A DNA stretch of 41,299 nt, taken from contig JAOTYM010000028.1 in the NCBI GenBank assembly GCA_029861845.1, positions 1 to 41,299 of the forward strand. Direction: 5' to 3'. The notes under the pieces are model-generated. The model saw only the letters and a list, made by a program, of their open reading frames with translations, did not search any database and was not told the DNA's origin. Position 1 is the first letter of the stretch. Every line of letters starts with the position of its first letter. The translations under genes and the position numbers were made by a program. This stretch comes from Gammaproteobacteria bacterium. Its GTDB lineage: Bacteria; Pseudomonadota; Gammaproteobacteria; Acidiferrobacterales; SPGG2. This document shows positions 1 through 10,487 of this stretch, piece by piece.

Positions 1-474
1 GCCGACAGTCAGACACACCCCGCCGAGTTTGGCATAACGTTCGACGAGCACTGTGTTTTTGCCAAGGTCGGCGGCGCGAAACGCCGCCGTATAGCCGCCC
101 GGACCGGAGCCCAGCACCAGCACTTCCGCGTGAATGTCTGCCGGCGGTGCCGCTGCCACTGGCGTTGCCGCCGGTTGCGCTGTTTCCGGGGCGGGGCTAG
201 TTGTAGACGTAGCTGTGGTCGGTGGTCCTGCCGCCGCGCCCTGCAACACAACAATCAACGAACCCTCAGAGACCTTATCGCCGACAGCCACCTTGACCTC
301 GGTGATGACCCCAGCCGATGGCGATGGCACATCCATCGTCGCTTTGTCGCTCTCAAGCGCGATCAGTGGGTGTTCGACGTTTACATGGTCTCCGGGCGAG
401 ACATAGACCTCGATGACATCCACATCCTCGAAGTCACCGATATCGGGTACTTTGATCTCTATGGCGTCACTCAT
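1..474 (-). CDS. lpd: Dihydrolipoamide dehydrogenase (E3) of pyruvate dehydrogenase, N-terminal part, cut by window edge
   Basis: E3 re-oxidises the dihydrolipoyl groups of the pyruvate dehydrogenase complex and passes electrons to NAD+ through FAD. Only the first 158 codons are in the window, read from an ATG at 474 to the edge. Residues 1-75 form a lipoyl domain with the ESDKATMDV motif (lipoyl lysine K44). An Ala/Pro/Thr-rich linker follows, then the FAD-binding GSGPGG motif and the beginning of the redox-active site, GGVCLTVG. The usual form of that site is GGxCLNVGC, so Thr replaces Asn here; the second cysteine lies outside the window. E3 proteins carrying their own lipoyl domain are known in proteobacteria. 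It is the last gene of aceE-aceF-lpd, 39 bp after aceF, so it probably serves this complex. The identification is firm; the C-terminal three quarters are unseen. Confidence 0.93.
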   Translation of the reverse strand, partial: MSDAIEIKVPDIGDFEDVDVIEVYVSPGDHVNVEHPLIALESDKATMDVPSPSAGVITEVKVAVGDKVSEGSLIVVLQGAAAGPPTTATSTTSPAPETAQPAATPVAAAPPADIHAEVLVLGSGPGGYTAAFRAADLGKNTVLVERYAKLGGVCLTVG

Positions 475-513
475 AAGTGCAGACGTTCGATTGAGGCATG
501 GCGTGCGAGCGAC

Positions 514-1857
514 TTATAGCAAGAGACGCCGCACGTCGGTGAGGACAAGGCTGAGATAGCTCGTGAAACGCGCAGCCTGGGCACCATCGATGACTCGGTG
601 GTCATAGGAAAGTGAAAGCGGCAGGATCAGTCGCGGAACAAACTGGCCATCTTTGTAGACCGGCTGCATGGTCGATCGCGATACACCGAGGATAGCGACT
701 TCGGGCGCGTTCACGATGGGTGTAAACGCAGTGCCACCGATACCACCTAGACTGGAGATGGTGAAGCAACCTCCTTGCATATCGCTGGGTGTGAGTTTCT
801 TATCGCGCGCGCGCGCGCTAATGTCCGCGAGTTCCGCCGCCAGGTCGAACACCCCCTTGTCATCGACATTGCGTACTACTGGCACGACAAGCCCATCCGC
901 TGTGTCGACCGCGACGCCGATATGGTAATACTTCTTGAGGATCAGGTTTTCTCTGCTTGGATCGAGTGACGCGTTGAACTCAGGGTGTTTCTTCAGGGCG
1001 GCGATCGAGGCCTTCATAATGAAGGCCAGCGGCGTCAATCGCACGCCCTGTTTGCTCGCCTCTTCCTTGAGCTGCTTGCGGAAGGCCTCTAGTTCGGTGA
1101 TGTCTGCTTCGTCGTGTTGCGTCACGTGCGGCACCACCACCCAACTACGATGAAGGTGTGGACCGGCGATCTTCTTGATACGACTCAGCGGTTGCAGTTC
1201 GATTTCACCGAACTTAGAAAAATCGATTTCCGGCATTGTCGGTATGGCGAGGCCGCCGGTTGGCGCCACACTCATGGTTTGCGCCAGTTGCCCCTTAATA
1301 AATCCCTGAACGTCCTCTTTTAGAATGCGCCCCTTGGGACCGGTTCCCTTAATCCGGGTCAAATCGGCACCCAGCTCGCGTGCGAATGCCCGCACCGACG
1401 GGCTTGCGTGCGGTCTCGCGCCACCGGACTTTTCCACCGGTGGTGGTAACGATGGTGGTGGTGTACGTTTGGCAGTGGTAACGGCGGCAGATGTTTGTGG
1501 GGCCGGTTCAGGCTCGGGATGCGCTTGTGTGGGTTCGCTGGGGGTAACCGCCGGTGCCACGTCTCTGGTTTCATCGGCTGCGGCCGCTGTCGACAAATCA
1601 TCGGTGGCTGCAAGATCCTCCAACTCCATCAATACGATCGGTGTTCCTTGGCCCACCTTGTCGCCGACATTGATCTTCAGCTCTTTGACGATTCCCGCAT
1701 ACGGTGCCGGGACATCCATCGTCGCTTTGTCACTCTCCAGCGTAACTAGTGGATCCTCGGCGTTAATCCGATCCCCGGCTGACACCAACACTTCAATGAC
1801 ATCGACGTTACTGAAGTCGCCGATATCGGGTATAAGTACTTCTTTTGCGGTAGCCAC
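514..1857 (-). CDS. aceF: Dihydrolipoamide acetyltransferase (E2) of pyruvate dehydrogenase
   Basis: E2 is the core of the pyruvate dehydrogenase complex and transfers the acetyl group from lipoamide to CoA. The protein has 447 residues. A single N-terminal lipoyl domain carries K44 in [10 protein letters not shown] long Pro/Ala/Thr-rich swinging linker follows (about 80-145), then a peripheral subunit-binding domain (about 148-185, SPSVRAFARELG...GRILKEDV). The C-terminal acyltransferase domain ends in DHRVIDG, giving the catalytic His420 and Asp424. E. coli AceF has three lipoyl domains; this one has one, but the downstream E3 supplies another. It begins 12 bp after aceE, so the two are almost certainly co-transcribed. 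A 15-nt CG dinucleotide run (804-818) lies inside the gene. Confidence 0.97.
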   Translation of the reverse strand: MATAKEVLIPDIGDFSNVDVIEVLVSAGDRINAEDPLVTLESDKATMDVPAPYAGIVKELKINVGDKVGQGTPIVLMELEDLAATDDLSTAAAADETRDVAPAVTPSEPTQAHPEPEPAPQTSAAVTTAKRTPPPSLPPPVEKSGGARPHASPSVRAFARELGADLTRIKGTGPKGRILKEDVQGFIKGQLAQTMSVAPTGGLAIPTMPEIDFSKFGEIELQPLSRIKKIAGPHLHRSWVVVPHVTQHDEADITELEAFRKQLKEEASKQGVRLTPLAFIMKASIAALKKHPEFNASLDPSRENLILKKYYHIGVAVDTADGLVVPVVRNVDDKGVFDLAAELADISARARDKKLTPSDMQGGCFTISSLGGIGGTAFTPIVNAPEVAILGVSRSTMQPVYKDGQFVPRLILPLSLSYDHRVIDGAQAARFTSYLSLVLTDVRRLLL

Positions 1858-1869
1858 TATTGTGCGCCC

Positions 1870-4533
1870 CTACACGGTAAGTGGATTGGGTTTTTCCGGA
1901 TCAATACCGTACTTCTTGATCGCCGCCGTAACTTTAGACGCCGGCAGCTTGCCCCCATCGGCCAACGCCTTGAGCGCTGCCACAACCACCCAATATCGAT
2001 CGACTTCGAAGTGTTTGCGCAGTTGCTTTCGCGTATCGCTGCGACCATAACCATCGGTACCGAGAACCACATACCGATGTGAAATAAACGGCCGAATCTG
2101 GTCTGCGAAACTGGCCATGTAATCGGTTGATGCAATCGTTGGGCCATTGCTCTGTGCAAGACATTGCTGAACGTAGCTCACCTTTGGCGTCTCTTCTGGA
2201 TGCAACCTATTCCATCGTTCGACGTCCAGGCCCTCGCGACGAAGCTCGGTAAAACTCGTCACGCTCCAGATGTCTGCCGCCACACCAAAGTCCCTATCTA
2301 GTAACTCGGCCGCTGCCATCACTTCGCGTAAGATCGTTCCCGAACCTAGCAGCTGTACATGCGCTTCCTGCTTCTTGCCGGTGCTTTTTCGTAACAGATA
2401 CATGCCCTTGAGAATCCCGTCCTCAGCCCCTTGGGGCATCTCCGGATGCGGATAGTTCTCATTCATAGCGGTGATGTAGTAGTAGATGTTCTGGTGCTGC
2501 TTGAACATTCGCCGCAAGCCATCGTGGATGATTATCGCCATCTCATAGGAGAAGGTTGGATCGTAGGCAACACAATTGGGCATTGTCGACGCTAATATGT
2601 GACTGTGCCCGTCTTGGTGCTGTAAACCTTCACCGGCCAGCGTCGTCCGGCCGGCCGTGCCACCAATGAGAAATCCACGCGCCTGCATATCACCAGCCGC
2701 CCAAGCCAAATCACCAATACGCTGAAACCCAAACATGGAATAAAAGATATAGAAAGGGATCATGGCGGTGCCGTGGGTGCTGTAGGCGGTCGCCGCCGCC
2801 ATCCACGAGCAAAACCCACCCGCTTCGGTGATGCCTTCTTCCAATACCTGACCGCTTTTGTCCTCACGGTAGTACATCAATTGTTCCACATCCTCCGGTT
2901 CATATAACTGGCCAACCGAGGAATAGATGCTCAGTTGTCGAAACAACCCTTCCATACCAAAAGTGCGGGCCTCATCAGGCACGATGGGAACGACATACTT
3001 ACCGATGTTTTTATCGCGCGTGAGCGTCGTCAGTATGCGTACAAACACCATGGTTGTAGAGATCTCGCGCTCACCCGTGCCCTTGAGTTGTGCTTCAAAC
3101 GCCTTGAGCTCTGGAATCGGCAGGGGATCGGCGTTGACGCGTCGACTCGGCAGATAGCCGCCAAGCGCTTTTCGTCGCTCTTTAAGGTATCGGATCTCTG
3201 CACTATCCTCCGGTGGCCTATAAAATGGCATATCGGCAATTTCTTCGTCCGATATCGGTATGTTGAAGCGATCCCGGAACGCCTTGAGCGCATCTTCACC
3301 CATCTTCTTTTGCTGATGGGTAATGTTCTGGCCTTCGCCGGCTTCTCCCATACCGTAACCCTTGATCGTTTTAGCTAAGATCACGGTCGGCTGGCCCTGG
3401 TGCTTCACCGCTGCCGCATAAGCCGCGTATACCTTGTGCGGATCATGGCCACCACGATTCAAACGCCAGATATCTTCATCCGTCATGTTCGCAACCATCG
3501 CCTTGAGCTCGGGATACTTGCCGAAGAAGTACTCCCGCGTGTAGGCACCACCCTTGGCCTTAAACGCCTGATATTCACCGTCGACGGCCTCTTCCATACG
3601 CTGACGCAACAAACCCTTGGTATCCCGCATTAGCAACGGATCCCAATACGATCCCCAGATGACCTTGATGACGTTCCAACCACTCCCGCGAAAGTGAGCC
3701 TCTAGCTCCTGAATGATTTTACCGTTGCCGCGTACCGGTCCATCGAGGCGTTGCAAGTTGCAGTTGACGACAAAGATCAGGTCGTCGAGGCGCTCGCGGC
3801 CCGCAAGCGAGATCGCGCCTAAAGATTCTGGCTCATCGCACTCGCCATCGCCGAGAAATGCCCACACCTTGCGACCTTCGGTATCGAGAATGCCGCGGTC
3901 GTGTAGGTACTTTAGGAAGCGCGCTTGATAGATCGCCATGATAGGACCAAGTCCCATAGACACGGTGGGAAATTGCCAGAAGTCGGGCATCAGCCAAGGA
4001 TGCGGATAAGACGACAAACCATCGCCGTCGACTTCTTGGCGAAACTTGAGCAGTTGTTTTTCGGTAATGCGCCCCTCTAGAAACGCGCGCGCATAGATAC
4101 CGGGCGCCGAATGTCCTTGAATAAACACTAGATCGCCACCGTGACTCTCAGTGGGCGCATGCCAGAAGTGATTGAAGCCGACGTCGTACAATGTCGCTGC
4201 CGATCCGAAGCTGGCAATATGACCGCCGAGTTCGCTGGTAACGCGATTGGCGCGGACAACCATAGCCAGTGCGTTCCATCGGATGATGGAACGTATGCGC
4301 CATTCTATGGCGGCATCCCCGGGGCCGCGTTCCTCTTGCGTTGGTGGAATGGTGTTTAGGTAGGCAGTATTGGCACTGTAAGGTAAATGCGCGCCCGAAC
4401 GCCGCGCGATATCGATCAAGTGTTCGAGCAGAAAGTGTGCGCGCTCAGTTCCCTCGCGCTCCAGCACCGCTTCTAGCGCTTCCAACCATTCCTGCGTTTC
4501 AATCGGATCTATGTCTTTAGCAACGTCCAGCAT
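1870..4533 (-). CDS. aceE: Pyruvate dehydrogenase E1 component, homodimeric type
   Basis: This thiamine-diphosphate enzyme decarboxylates pyruvate and reductively acetylates the lipoyl group of E2, committing pyruvate to acetyl-CoA. The 887-residue length matches the single-chain E1 of Gammaproteobacteria rather than the alpha/beta type. The ThDP/Mg motif runs from GDG (228-230) to NCN (257-259). The characteristic stretches SYPHPWLMPDFWQFPT and EGLQHQDGHSH are present. The ATG at 4533 has a strong ribosome-binding site (GGAGGG four to five bases upstream). It heads aceE-aceF-lpd. A 75-bp gap separates it from maeB and includes an AT-rich stretch (around 4572-4590, CATAAT-like) that may hold its own promoter, although read-through from maeB is also possible. 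Confidence 0.97.
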   Translation of the reverse strand: MLDVAKDIDPIETQEWLEALEAVLEREGTERAHFLLEHLIDIARRSGAHLPYSANTAYLNTIPPTQEERGPGDAAIEWRIRSIIRWNALAMVVRANRVTSELGGHIASFGSAATLYDVGFNHFWHAPTESHGGDLVFIQGHSAPGIYARAFLEGRITEKQLLKFRQEVDGDGLSSYPHPWLMPDFWQFPTVSMGLGPIMAIYQARFLKYLHDRGILDTEGRKVWAFLGDGECDEPESLGAISLAGRERLDDLIFVVNCNLQRLDGPVRGNGKIIQELEAHFRGSGWNVIKVIWGSYWDPLLMRDTKGLLRQRMEEAVDGEYQAFKAKGGAYTREYFFGKYPELKAMVANMTDEDIWRLNRGGHDPHKVYAAYAAAVKHQGQPTVILAKTIKGYGMGEAGEGQNITHQQKKMGEDALKAFRDRFNIPISDEEIADMPFYRPPEDSAEIRYLKERRKALGGYLPSRRVNADPLPIPELKAFEAQLKGTGEREISTTMVFVRILTTLTRDKNIGKYVVPIVPDEARTFGMEGLFRQLSIYSSVGQLYEPEDVEQLMYYREDKSGQVLEEGITEAGGFCSWMAAATAYSTHGTAMIPFYIFYSMFGFQRIGDLAWAAGDMQARGFLIGGTAGRTTLAGEGLQHQDGHSHILASTMPNCVAYDPTFSYEMAIIIHDGLRRMFKQHQNIYYYITAMNENYPHPEMPQGAEDGILKGMYLLRKSTGKKQEAHVQLLGSGTILREVMAAAELLDRDFGVAADIWSVTSFTELRREGLDVERWNRLHPEETPKVSYVQQCLAQSNGPTIASTDYMASFADQIRPFISHRYVVLGTDGYGRSDTRKQLRKHFEVDRYWVVVAALKALADGGKLPASKVTAAIKKYGIDPEKPNPLTV

Positions 4534-4608
4534 CTTTCCCTCCGCCGCAAACCGATTGGGCTTTCTCCCCTATTATGATACATAAACCATCCTTGCTTCG
4601 TGACGTAC

Positions 4609-6921
4609 TCATTTCACCCGCGTCGCACGAGCTTTGTTGGCAGCAACTTCATTAGACTTAACCTGCGCTTGCACCACGGTCAATGCGCTCATATTAACGA
4701 GACCGCGCACCGTAATCGACTGCGTCACCACATGCGCGGGCCTGGCGACACCAAGCAACATCGGACCCACCGACACCCCGCCTCCTAACATCCTTAACAG
4801 CCCGTAGGCAATATGGGCCGCCTCGATGTTTGGTGCTATCAATAGATTTGCTTGGCCTTTCAATTTCGACGCCGGGAACGTAGCTTTTCGGATCTCCTCG
4901 GACAATGCCGCCTCGGCGTGCATCTCGCCATCCACTTCAAGCTCGGGTGCACGCTGGTGCAAGATGTCAACCGCTGCCCGCATCTTGTGCGACGACTCGG
5001 TATCGAATGACCCGAAGTTGGAGTGCGATAATAACGCCGCTTTCGGCGCAATACCGAATCGGCGCATTTCCTCGGCGGAAAGGATTGTCATCTCGGCGAT
5101 TTTATCCGTGGTCGGGTTTGGCGTTACGTGTGTATCACACATAAAGTACGTACCTTGGGGCAGAATATGGGCAACCAGGGTAGAAACATCTTGAACGCCT
5201 TTGGCTTTGCCGATTACTTCGACCACATTCTTTAGATGTGGGCGAAATGGGCCCACCGTTCCACACAGCATCGCATCCGCGTCGCCGCGACGAACCATGA
5301 GGGCAGCAATCACGGTATTTTGGGTACGCACCACCGTCTTTGCTTCGTCTGGCGATACGCCTTTGCGCCCCATAATATCGTGATACTCGGACCAATACTC
5401 ACGAAACCTCGGATCTGACAGCGGGTTGACAAGCTCAAAGTCTTCGCCGACCCTCATGCGAAGCCCAAGCTCCTTGAGTCGGTACTGAACCACATCGGGT
5501 CGACCGACAAGAATCGGGCAAGCCAGACCCTCGTCGATAACCTGCTGGGCTGCTTGCAAAACTCGCCGTTGTTCGCCTTCTGCATACGCCAATCGTCGCG
5601 GTTGCTCCTTTGCTCTCTCGAAGATCGGTCCCATGACGCCACTCGATCGAAACACAAACTGACTGAGAGAACGGCGGTATGCCTTTAGGTCCTCGAGCGG
5701 ACGCGTGGCGACGCCGCTGTCCATCGCCGCCCGCGCCACCGCCGACGACAATTCGATGATCAAGCGTGGATCAAACGGTTTAGGAATCAGATACTCGGGG
5801 CCAAACGTGAGCGACTCCCCGACATAGGCCCGCTGCACCACATCGGACGGCTCGGCCATCGCGAGATCGGCCAGCGCTCGTACGCAGGCGAGCTTCATTT
5901 CCTCGTTGATGGTGGTGGCGCCGACATCCAACGCACCGCGAAAGATGAAGGGAAAGCAGAGCACATTATTTACTTGGTTGGGAAAGTCGGAACGCCCGGT
6001 CGCCATAATGACATCGGCGCGCACCGCCTTGGCCTCGTCGGGCATGATCTCCGGCACCGGGTTGGCAAGCGCCAAAATCAGTGGCTTTTCTGCCATACGT
6101 TTGACCATGTCTGGTTTGAGCACGCCTGGGGCCGATAAGCCAAGGAAGATATCGACACCATCGATCACATCATCGAGCGTACGCGCACTTGTATGCTGGG
6201 CGTAACGCGCCTTGTAGAGATCCATCTCTTTAACCCGACCCTCGTACACGACCCCGATGATGTCGGTAACCGTAATGTTCTTACGCGGCAGACCCATATG
6301 TACCAATAAGTCCAAACACGCCAACGCCGCGGCACCCGCCCCCGACGCCACCAGTTTTACTTTGGCAAGCTCTTTGCCGGCTACCCGTAGTCCATTTACG
6401 ATGGCAGCACCAACAATAATGGCGGTCCCGTGTTGGTCGTCGTGGAATACCGGGATGTTCATGCGCTCCCGCAGCGCCTCCTCAATCTCGAAGCATTCCG
6501 GTGCCTTGATGTCTTCGAGATTTATGGCGCCGAAAGTGGGTTCTAACGTGGCGACGACATCGACAAACTTCTGTGGATCGTATTCATTGATTTCGATGTC
6601 GAACACATCGATACCGGAGAATTTCTTAAACAGTACTGCCTTACCCTCCATGACCGGCTTGGCCGCAAGCGCACCAATCGCGCCGAGCCCAAGCACGGCC
6701 GTGCCATTACTGATTACCGCTACTAAATTTCCGCGCGCACTGACGTTAGACGCTTGAGTTGGATCGAGCATGATTTCTCGGCAAGCCGCGGCCACCCCCG
6801 GCGAATAGGCAAGCGCGAGATCGCGCTGCGTAGCCATAGGCTTAGTCGCTACGATCGCGAGTTTCCCAGGTGGGTCACAGCGATGGTATTCAAGGGCATC
6901 TTCGTCCAGCTCTCTCGGCAT
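4609..6921 (-). CDS. maeB: NADP-dependent malic enzyme with C-terminal phosphotransacetylase-like domain
   Basis: The enzyme converts malate to pyruvate, CO2 and NADPH, and so links the TCA cycle to the pyruvate dehydrogenase genes next door. At 770 residues it is the long MaeB type. The N-terminal malic domain includes [13 protein letters not shown] and [12 protein letters not shown], followed by a Rossmann NAD(P) domain with [16 protein letters not shown]. From about residue 430 to the end comes a phosphotransacetylase-like domain, which in studied MaeB proteins is regulatory (acetyl-CoA sensing) rather than catalytic. The ATG has AAGGAT eight bases upstream. It lies 53 bp after acnA on the same strand with no obvious terminator between, so co-transcription is likely. 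NADPH made here could supply PhaB in the PHB island; that link is inference. Confidence 0.95.
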   Translation of the reverse strand: MPRELDEDALEYHRCDPPGKLAIVATKPMATQRDLALAYSPGVAAACREIMLDPTQASNVSARGNLVAVISNGTAVLGLGAIGALAAKPVMEGKAVLFKKFSGIDVFDIEINEYDPQKFVDVVATLEPTFGAINLEDIKAPECFEIEEALRERMNIPVFHDDQHGTAIIVGAAIVNGLRVAGKELAKVKLVASGAGAAALACLDLLVHMGLPRKNITVTDIIGVVYEGRVKEMDLYKARYAQHTSARTLDDVIDGVDIFLGLSAPGVLKPDMVKRMAEKPLILALANPVPEIMPDEAKAVRADVIMATGRSDFPNQVNNVLCFPFIFRGALDVGATTINEEMKLACVRALADLAMAEPSDVVQRAYVGESLTFGPEYLIPKPFDPRLIIELSSAVARAAMDSGVATRPLEDLKAYRRSLSQFVFRSSGVMGPIFERAKEQPRRLAYAEGEQRRVLQAAQQVIDEGLACPILVGRPDVVQYRLKELGLRMRVGEDFELVNPLSDPRFREYWSEYHDIMGRKGVSPDEAKTVVRTQNTVIAALMVRRGDADAMLCGTVGPFRPHLKNVVEVIGKAKGVQDVSTLVAHILPQGTYFMCDTHVTPNPTTDKIAEMTILSAEEMRRFGIAPKAALLSHSNFGSFDTESSHKMRAAVDILHQRAPELEVDGEMHAEAALSEEIRKATFPASKLKGQANLLIAPNIEAAHIAYGLLRMLGGGVSVGPMLLGVARPAHVVTQSITVRGLVNMSALTVVQAQVKSNEVAANKARATRVK

Positions 6922-6974
6922 GGTCTTTATCCTTTTTCTGGTAGAGCCGCTTAGAGGGACTTCTAGGCTCGGTG

Positions 6975-9683
6975 TTAGGCGGCGTCCCGATCCTCGGGTT
7001 TTGCCAGCAATTGTCGCAGAACAAACTGTAGAATGCCGCCATTCTTGTAGTATTCGATCTCATCCATCGTGTCGATGCGGCACTCCAAAGTCACTGTATC
7101 TTCGGAGCCGCCGGCACGAACGATACGAAGTTGCACTGGCATGCGTGGACTGATCTCACCATCTAAACCGATGAGATCATAAGTCTCACTGCCATCCAGT
7201 TCTAGACTTTTGCGCCCGGTGCCGTCGGTAAACAACAGCGGTAACACACCCATGCCGACCAAATTAGACCGGTGGATACGCTCAAAGCTTTCGGCAATCA
7301 CGGCCCGCACACCCAACAGCGACGATCCCTTGGCGGCCCAGTCACGCGATGACCCAGTGCCATACTCCTTGCCCGCTATTACGACGAGGGGGACAGCTTC
7401 ACTCTTATATTTCATGGCTGCGTCATAGATCGACATCTGTTCGCCACTTGGCATATGTCGCGTGACGCCACCGGTCGTACCCGGCATCATCTCATTGCGT
7501 AAGCGGATATTGGCGAATGTGCCACGCATCATGACTTCATGATTGCCACGACGTGAGCCATAGGAATTGAATTGCAAGGGCTCGACATTATTCGCGATCA
7601 AATACTGGCCCGCCGGGCTGTCTGCCTTGATCGCACCGGCCGGCGAGATATGATCGGTGGTCACACTATCGCCAAGTACGGCCAACGCACGCATCCCAAT
7701 GATGTTTCCGAAATCACCTACCTGCTGCGATATCCCTGCGAAGTACGGCGGGTGTTGCACATAAGTGCTTTTGTCCTTCCAGTCGTAGGTCAGGCTGGAT
7801 GTCGTTCGCATACGCTGCCACTCGTCGCCGCCAGTAAAGACCTCACTATAGCGGGTACGAAACATTTCAGACGTCAACGAATTTTGGACGACGTTTTCAA
7901 TTTCCTCGTTGGTCGGCCATAGATCGCGCAGGAACACCGGCGCCCCATCGCGGTCATTACCAAGCGGATCGTTGTACAGATCGACCCGCATTGAGCCAGC
8001 GAGGGCGTAGGCAACCACCAATGGTGGTGATGCCAGATAGCTGGCCTTAACATTGGCGTGTATACGACCTTCGAAATTTCGATTACCGGAGAGCACCGCA
8101 CTCACCGCCAGATCATGTGCCTCAATCGCCGCCGTGACGTCCTTATCGAGTGGGCCCGAGTTACCGATACAAGTTGTACAACCATAACCGACAAGCTGAA
8201 ATCCAAGCTCATCAAGCGGCGCCTGCAGGTCGGCGGCCGCGAGATAATCGGTAACCACCTGAGATCCCGGGGCAAACGAAGTCTTTACCCATGGTTTTGC
8301 TGCCAAGCCTTTAGCAACAGCATTTCGTGCAAGCAGGCCGGCCGCTACTAATACCGATGGATTTGACGTGTTCGTACAACTTGTGATGGCGGCGATTACG
8401 ACATCACCATCAGAAAGTTTGTAGTCCTGACTCGTTACCTTAACCTCACGCACGCCGTTTTTTACACCAAACTTCTCGCTCAGAGCTGTGTCGAATGCCG
8501 TTGCCGCCTGGGATAACACAACGCGGTCTTGCGGCCGACTCGGCCCGGCGAGGCTCGGCTCAACTGTCGCCAAATCTAAACTTAGGGTATCGGTAAAAAC
8601 CGGATCGGGCGTGCTATCGTCGCGCCACATCCCTTGTTCCTTGGCATACGCCTCAACCAGTGCAACGCGCTCTGCATCACGCCCTGTGAAGTTGAGATAG
8701 CGTAGCGTCTCTTTATCTATGGGAAAGATTCCACAAGTAGCGCCGTACTCGGGCGACATGTTAGAGATGGTGGCGCGGTCGGCGAGACTCAGCTGGTCTA
8801 GACCAGGCCCAAAAAATTCCACGAATTTTCCGACCACGCCTTTGGCGCGCAGCATTTGGGTAACAGTCAGTACTAGGTCAGTGGCGGTGGTGCCCTCTTT
8901 CATGGCCCCGGTTAGCTTTAAACCGACTACTTCGGGGATAAGCATAGAGATGGGCTGCCCCAGCATCGCCGCTTCCGCCTCGATGCCACCCACACCCCAA
9001 CCCAAGACAGAGAGGCCATTAACCATTGTCGTATGGCTGTCGGTGCCGACAAGCGTGTCAGGGTAAGCAAGTAACTGTCCGCCATCCTGACTGGTCCAAA
9101 CAACCTCTGCCAGATACTCAAGGTTTATTTGATGACAAATACCGGTACCAGGGGGTACAACCCGGAAATTCCTGAACGCCTCTTTTCCCCAACGAAGAAA
9201 TTCGTAACGCTCTTGGTTGCGTTCGAACTCCATGTTGACGTTCTTCTGAAACGCCCCGCTGCTCCCGAAATGGTCGACCATAACGGAATGATCGATGACT
9301 AGATCCACCGCCGAAAGCGGATTGATCTTCTCTGGGTCACCGTCCATTGCAGCCATGGCGTCGCGCATGGCGGCCAGGTCAACAACCGCAGGCACCCCTG
9401 TGAAATCTTGCATCAGAACCCGGGCAGGGCGATAAGCAATCTCTCGGTCAGAGCGCCGTTCCCGCGTCCAGCCGAGCAACGCCTTGATATCTTCGACATT
9501 GACTGAGCGTCCGTCTTCATTACGCAATAGGTTTTCCAACAAAACCTTTAGTGAGAAAGGGAGGCGTGACATGTCGCCGAAACCAGCTTCTTGCGCCGCT
9601 CGCAGGCTATAGTAAGCATAATGTGCATCACCGACCGTCAGAAGCCGACGTGCATTTAGGGAATCTTGGCGTGTTTGGGTCAT
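6975..9683 (-). CDS. acnA: Aconitate hydratase A
   Basis: The enzyme interconverts citrate and isocitrate in the TCA cycle using a [4Fe-4S] cluster. The three cluster cysteines are recognisable in [14 protein letters not shown] and in [13 protein letters not shown]. The C-terminal swivel domain is present ([15 protein letters not shown]). I chose the ATG at 9683 over the upstream ATG at 9707 because AAGGAG lies seven bases before it; this gives 902 residues, normal for AcnA. Upstream, TTGCGA-18-TACAAA around 9750 is a possible but weak promoter. The gene probably leads a transcript with maeB. Its product feeds icd, which is 14 kb away on the other strand. Confidence 0.97.
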   Translation of the reverse strand: MTQTRQDSLNARRLLTVGDAHYAYYSLRAAQEAGFGDMSRLPFSLKVLLENLLRNEDGRSVNVEDIKALLGWTRERRSDREIAYRPARVLMQDFTGVPAVVDLAAMRDAMAAMDGDPEKINPLSAVDLVIDHSVMVDHFGSSGAFQKNVNMEFERNQERYEFLRWGKEAFRNFRVVPPGTGICHQINLEYLAEVVWTSQDGGQLLAYPDTLVGTDSHTTMVNGLSVLGWGVGGIEAEAAMLGQPISMLIPEVVGLKLTGAMKEGTTATDLVLTVTQMLRAKGVVGKFVEFFGPGLDQLSLADRATISNMSPEYGATCGIFPIDKETLRYLNFTGRDAERVALVEAYAKEQGMWRDDSTPDPVFTDTLSLDLATVEPSLAGPSRPQDRVVLSQAATAFDTALSEKFGVKNGVREVKVTSQDYKLSDGDVVIAAITSCTNTSNPSVLVAAGLLARNAVAKGLAAKPWVKTSFAPGSQVVTDYLAAADLQAPLDELGFQLVGYGCTTCIGNSGPLDKDVTAAIEAHDLAVSAVLSGNRNFEGRIHANVKASYLASPPLVVAYALAGSMRVDLYNDPLGNDRDGAPVFLRDLWPTNEEIENVVQNSLTSEMFRTRYSEVFTGGDEWQRMRTTSSLTYDWKDKSTYVQHPPYFAGISQQVGDFGNIIGMRALAVLGDSVTTDHISPAGAIKADSPAGQYLIANNVEPLQFNSYGSRRGNHEVMMRGTFANIRLRNEMMPGTTGGVTRHMPSGEQMSIYDAAMKYKSEAVPLVVIAGKEYGTGSSRDWAAKGSSLLGVRAVIAESFERIHRSNLVGMGVLPLLFTDGTGRKSLELDGSETYDLIGLDGEISPRMPVQLRIVRAGGSEDTVTLECRIDTMDEIEYYKNGGILQFVLRQLLAKPEDRDAA

Positions 9684-9806
9684 TGCGTTCTCCTTCGCAT
9701 GCAACACCGAAAACGAACTAGCGCTCTGCCCTTCGAATAGCAGCCGCTTTGTACCGATAAGATACCATTTTTCGCAACCATATTGCTGCCGACCGACAAC
9801 CCGCAG

Positions 9807-10361
9807 CTACACCTCGGGTCGCCGCGAGCAAGTATCGTCGAAAATGTCCTCGAGCTTGGAGTTGGTACCACGGATTTGGTCCACCACTCGTTTGGCCCAA
9901 TCGAAGTACTCCTGTTTGCGATCGAGATCCCAAGACGCCGGTGGTTGAGTTAGCATGTCCTGGAGGTTGCATATCTTATCCGCCAACCTGATCAACTTGG
10001 CTTTGTCAGAGCCTTGTGCCGCTCGCTCGATCTGCACTTGTTTGCGCGTTGCCCTATCAAGTTTCGTGTCGTCCGTAACTTCCAAAACAACACCGGAAAT
10101 TTCGCTGCCGAATTCCGCTGTCAGCTCGGCCGGGGTCGTATCAGTGTCTTCAATCGTATCATGCAACAGCGCACCCACAATCACTACCACATCGTCAACG
10201 CCACCCTCATGATAGAGAAGATCGGCCAGCGAGATTGGGTGATTTATATATGGTGACGCGTTGACATCCTTGCGACGTTGGTCGCGGTGCTTATGAGCAG
10301 CAAACGCCAATGCCTTAAGGATTAGTCCCACATCATCAGCGGGGGCCGGGTTTTCTTTCAT
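9807..10361 (-). CDS. Small HD-domain hydrolase, SpoT/MESH1-like (putative (p)ppGpp hydrolase)
   Basis: This 184-residue protein consists of one HD phosphohydrolase domain of the RelA/SpoT type without a synthetase domain. The metal and substrate residues are visible: H25 in AAHKHRDQRR, H41 in NHP, the HD pair H67-D68 in ALLHDTIEDT, the E71-D72 pair characteristic of SpoT/MESH1 hydrolases, and D128 in RLADKICN. Stand-alone proteins of this build are called small alarmone hydrolases and remove the 3'-pyrophosphate of (p)ppGpp, but some act on other nucleotides. It lies 123 bp upstream of acnA on the same strand. No Shine-Dalgarno is evident before the ATG, and a strong hairpin (10385-10407) lies just upstream in the likely leader. 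The family is clear; the substrate is inferred. Confidence 0.85.
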   Translation of the reverse strand: MKENPAPADDVGLILKALAFAAHKHRDQRRKDVNASPYINHPISLADLLYHEGGVDDVVVIVGALLHDTIEDTDTTPAELTAEFGSEISGVVLEVTDDTKLDRATRKQVQIERAAQGSDKAKLIRLADKICNLQDMLTQPPASWDLDRKQEYFDWAKRVVDQIRGTNSKLEDIFDDTCSRRPEV

Positions 10362-10384
10362 TGATCGATATTATTTTGGAGCTA

Positions 10385-10407
10385 GACGGAGGCCTTCGGT
10401 CTCCGTC
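10385..10407. terminator. Strong hairpin in the leader of the HD hydrolase
   Basis: GACGGAGGCC pairs with GGTCTCCGTC around a TTC triloop: a ten-pair stem with one G-U pair. It lies 24 bp before the HD-hydrolase ATG. On the minus strand it is followed by an A-rich stretch, not a T tract, so it may be a processing or attenuation element rather than a classical terminator. Confidence 0.5.
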
Positions 10408-10448
10408 ATGCCAGTTACGGTAACAGCTAATGAAATAGTGTGGGCGTT

Positions 10449-10479
10449 GCGAGCGCGAGCGCCGGAGGCTCGCGCTCGC
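10449..10479 (-). terminator. Perfect 12-bp inverted repeat after the 90-residue ORF
   Basis: GCGAGCGCGAGC and GCTCGCGCTCGC are exact reverse complements around a seven-base loop. The repeat starts nine bases after the stop of the 90-residue gene. The stem is very GC-rich, but no run of T follows on the minus strand. It is probably a transcription-end or RNA-stabilising hairpin. Confidence 0.55.
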
Positions 10480-10487
10480 GACCCTGT

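Noticed and set aside
1325-2050. 241-residue plus-strand ORF opposite aceF and aceE
   Set aside because: It is antisense to two well-conserved genes and has low-complexity Ser/Ala/Thr composition from their reverse complement.
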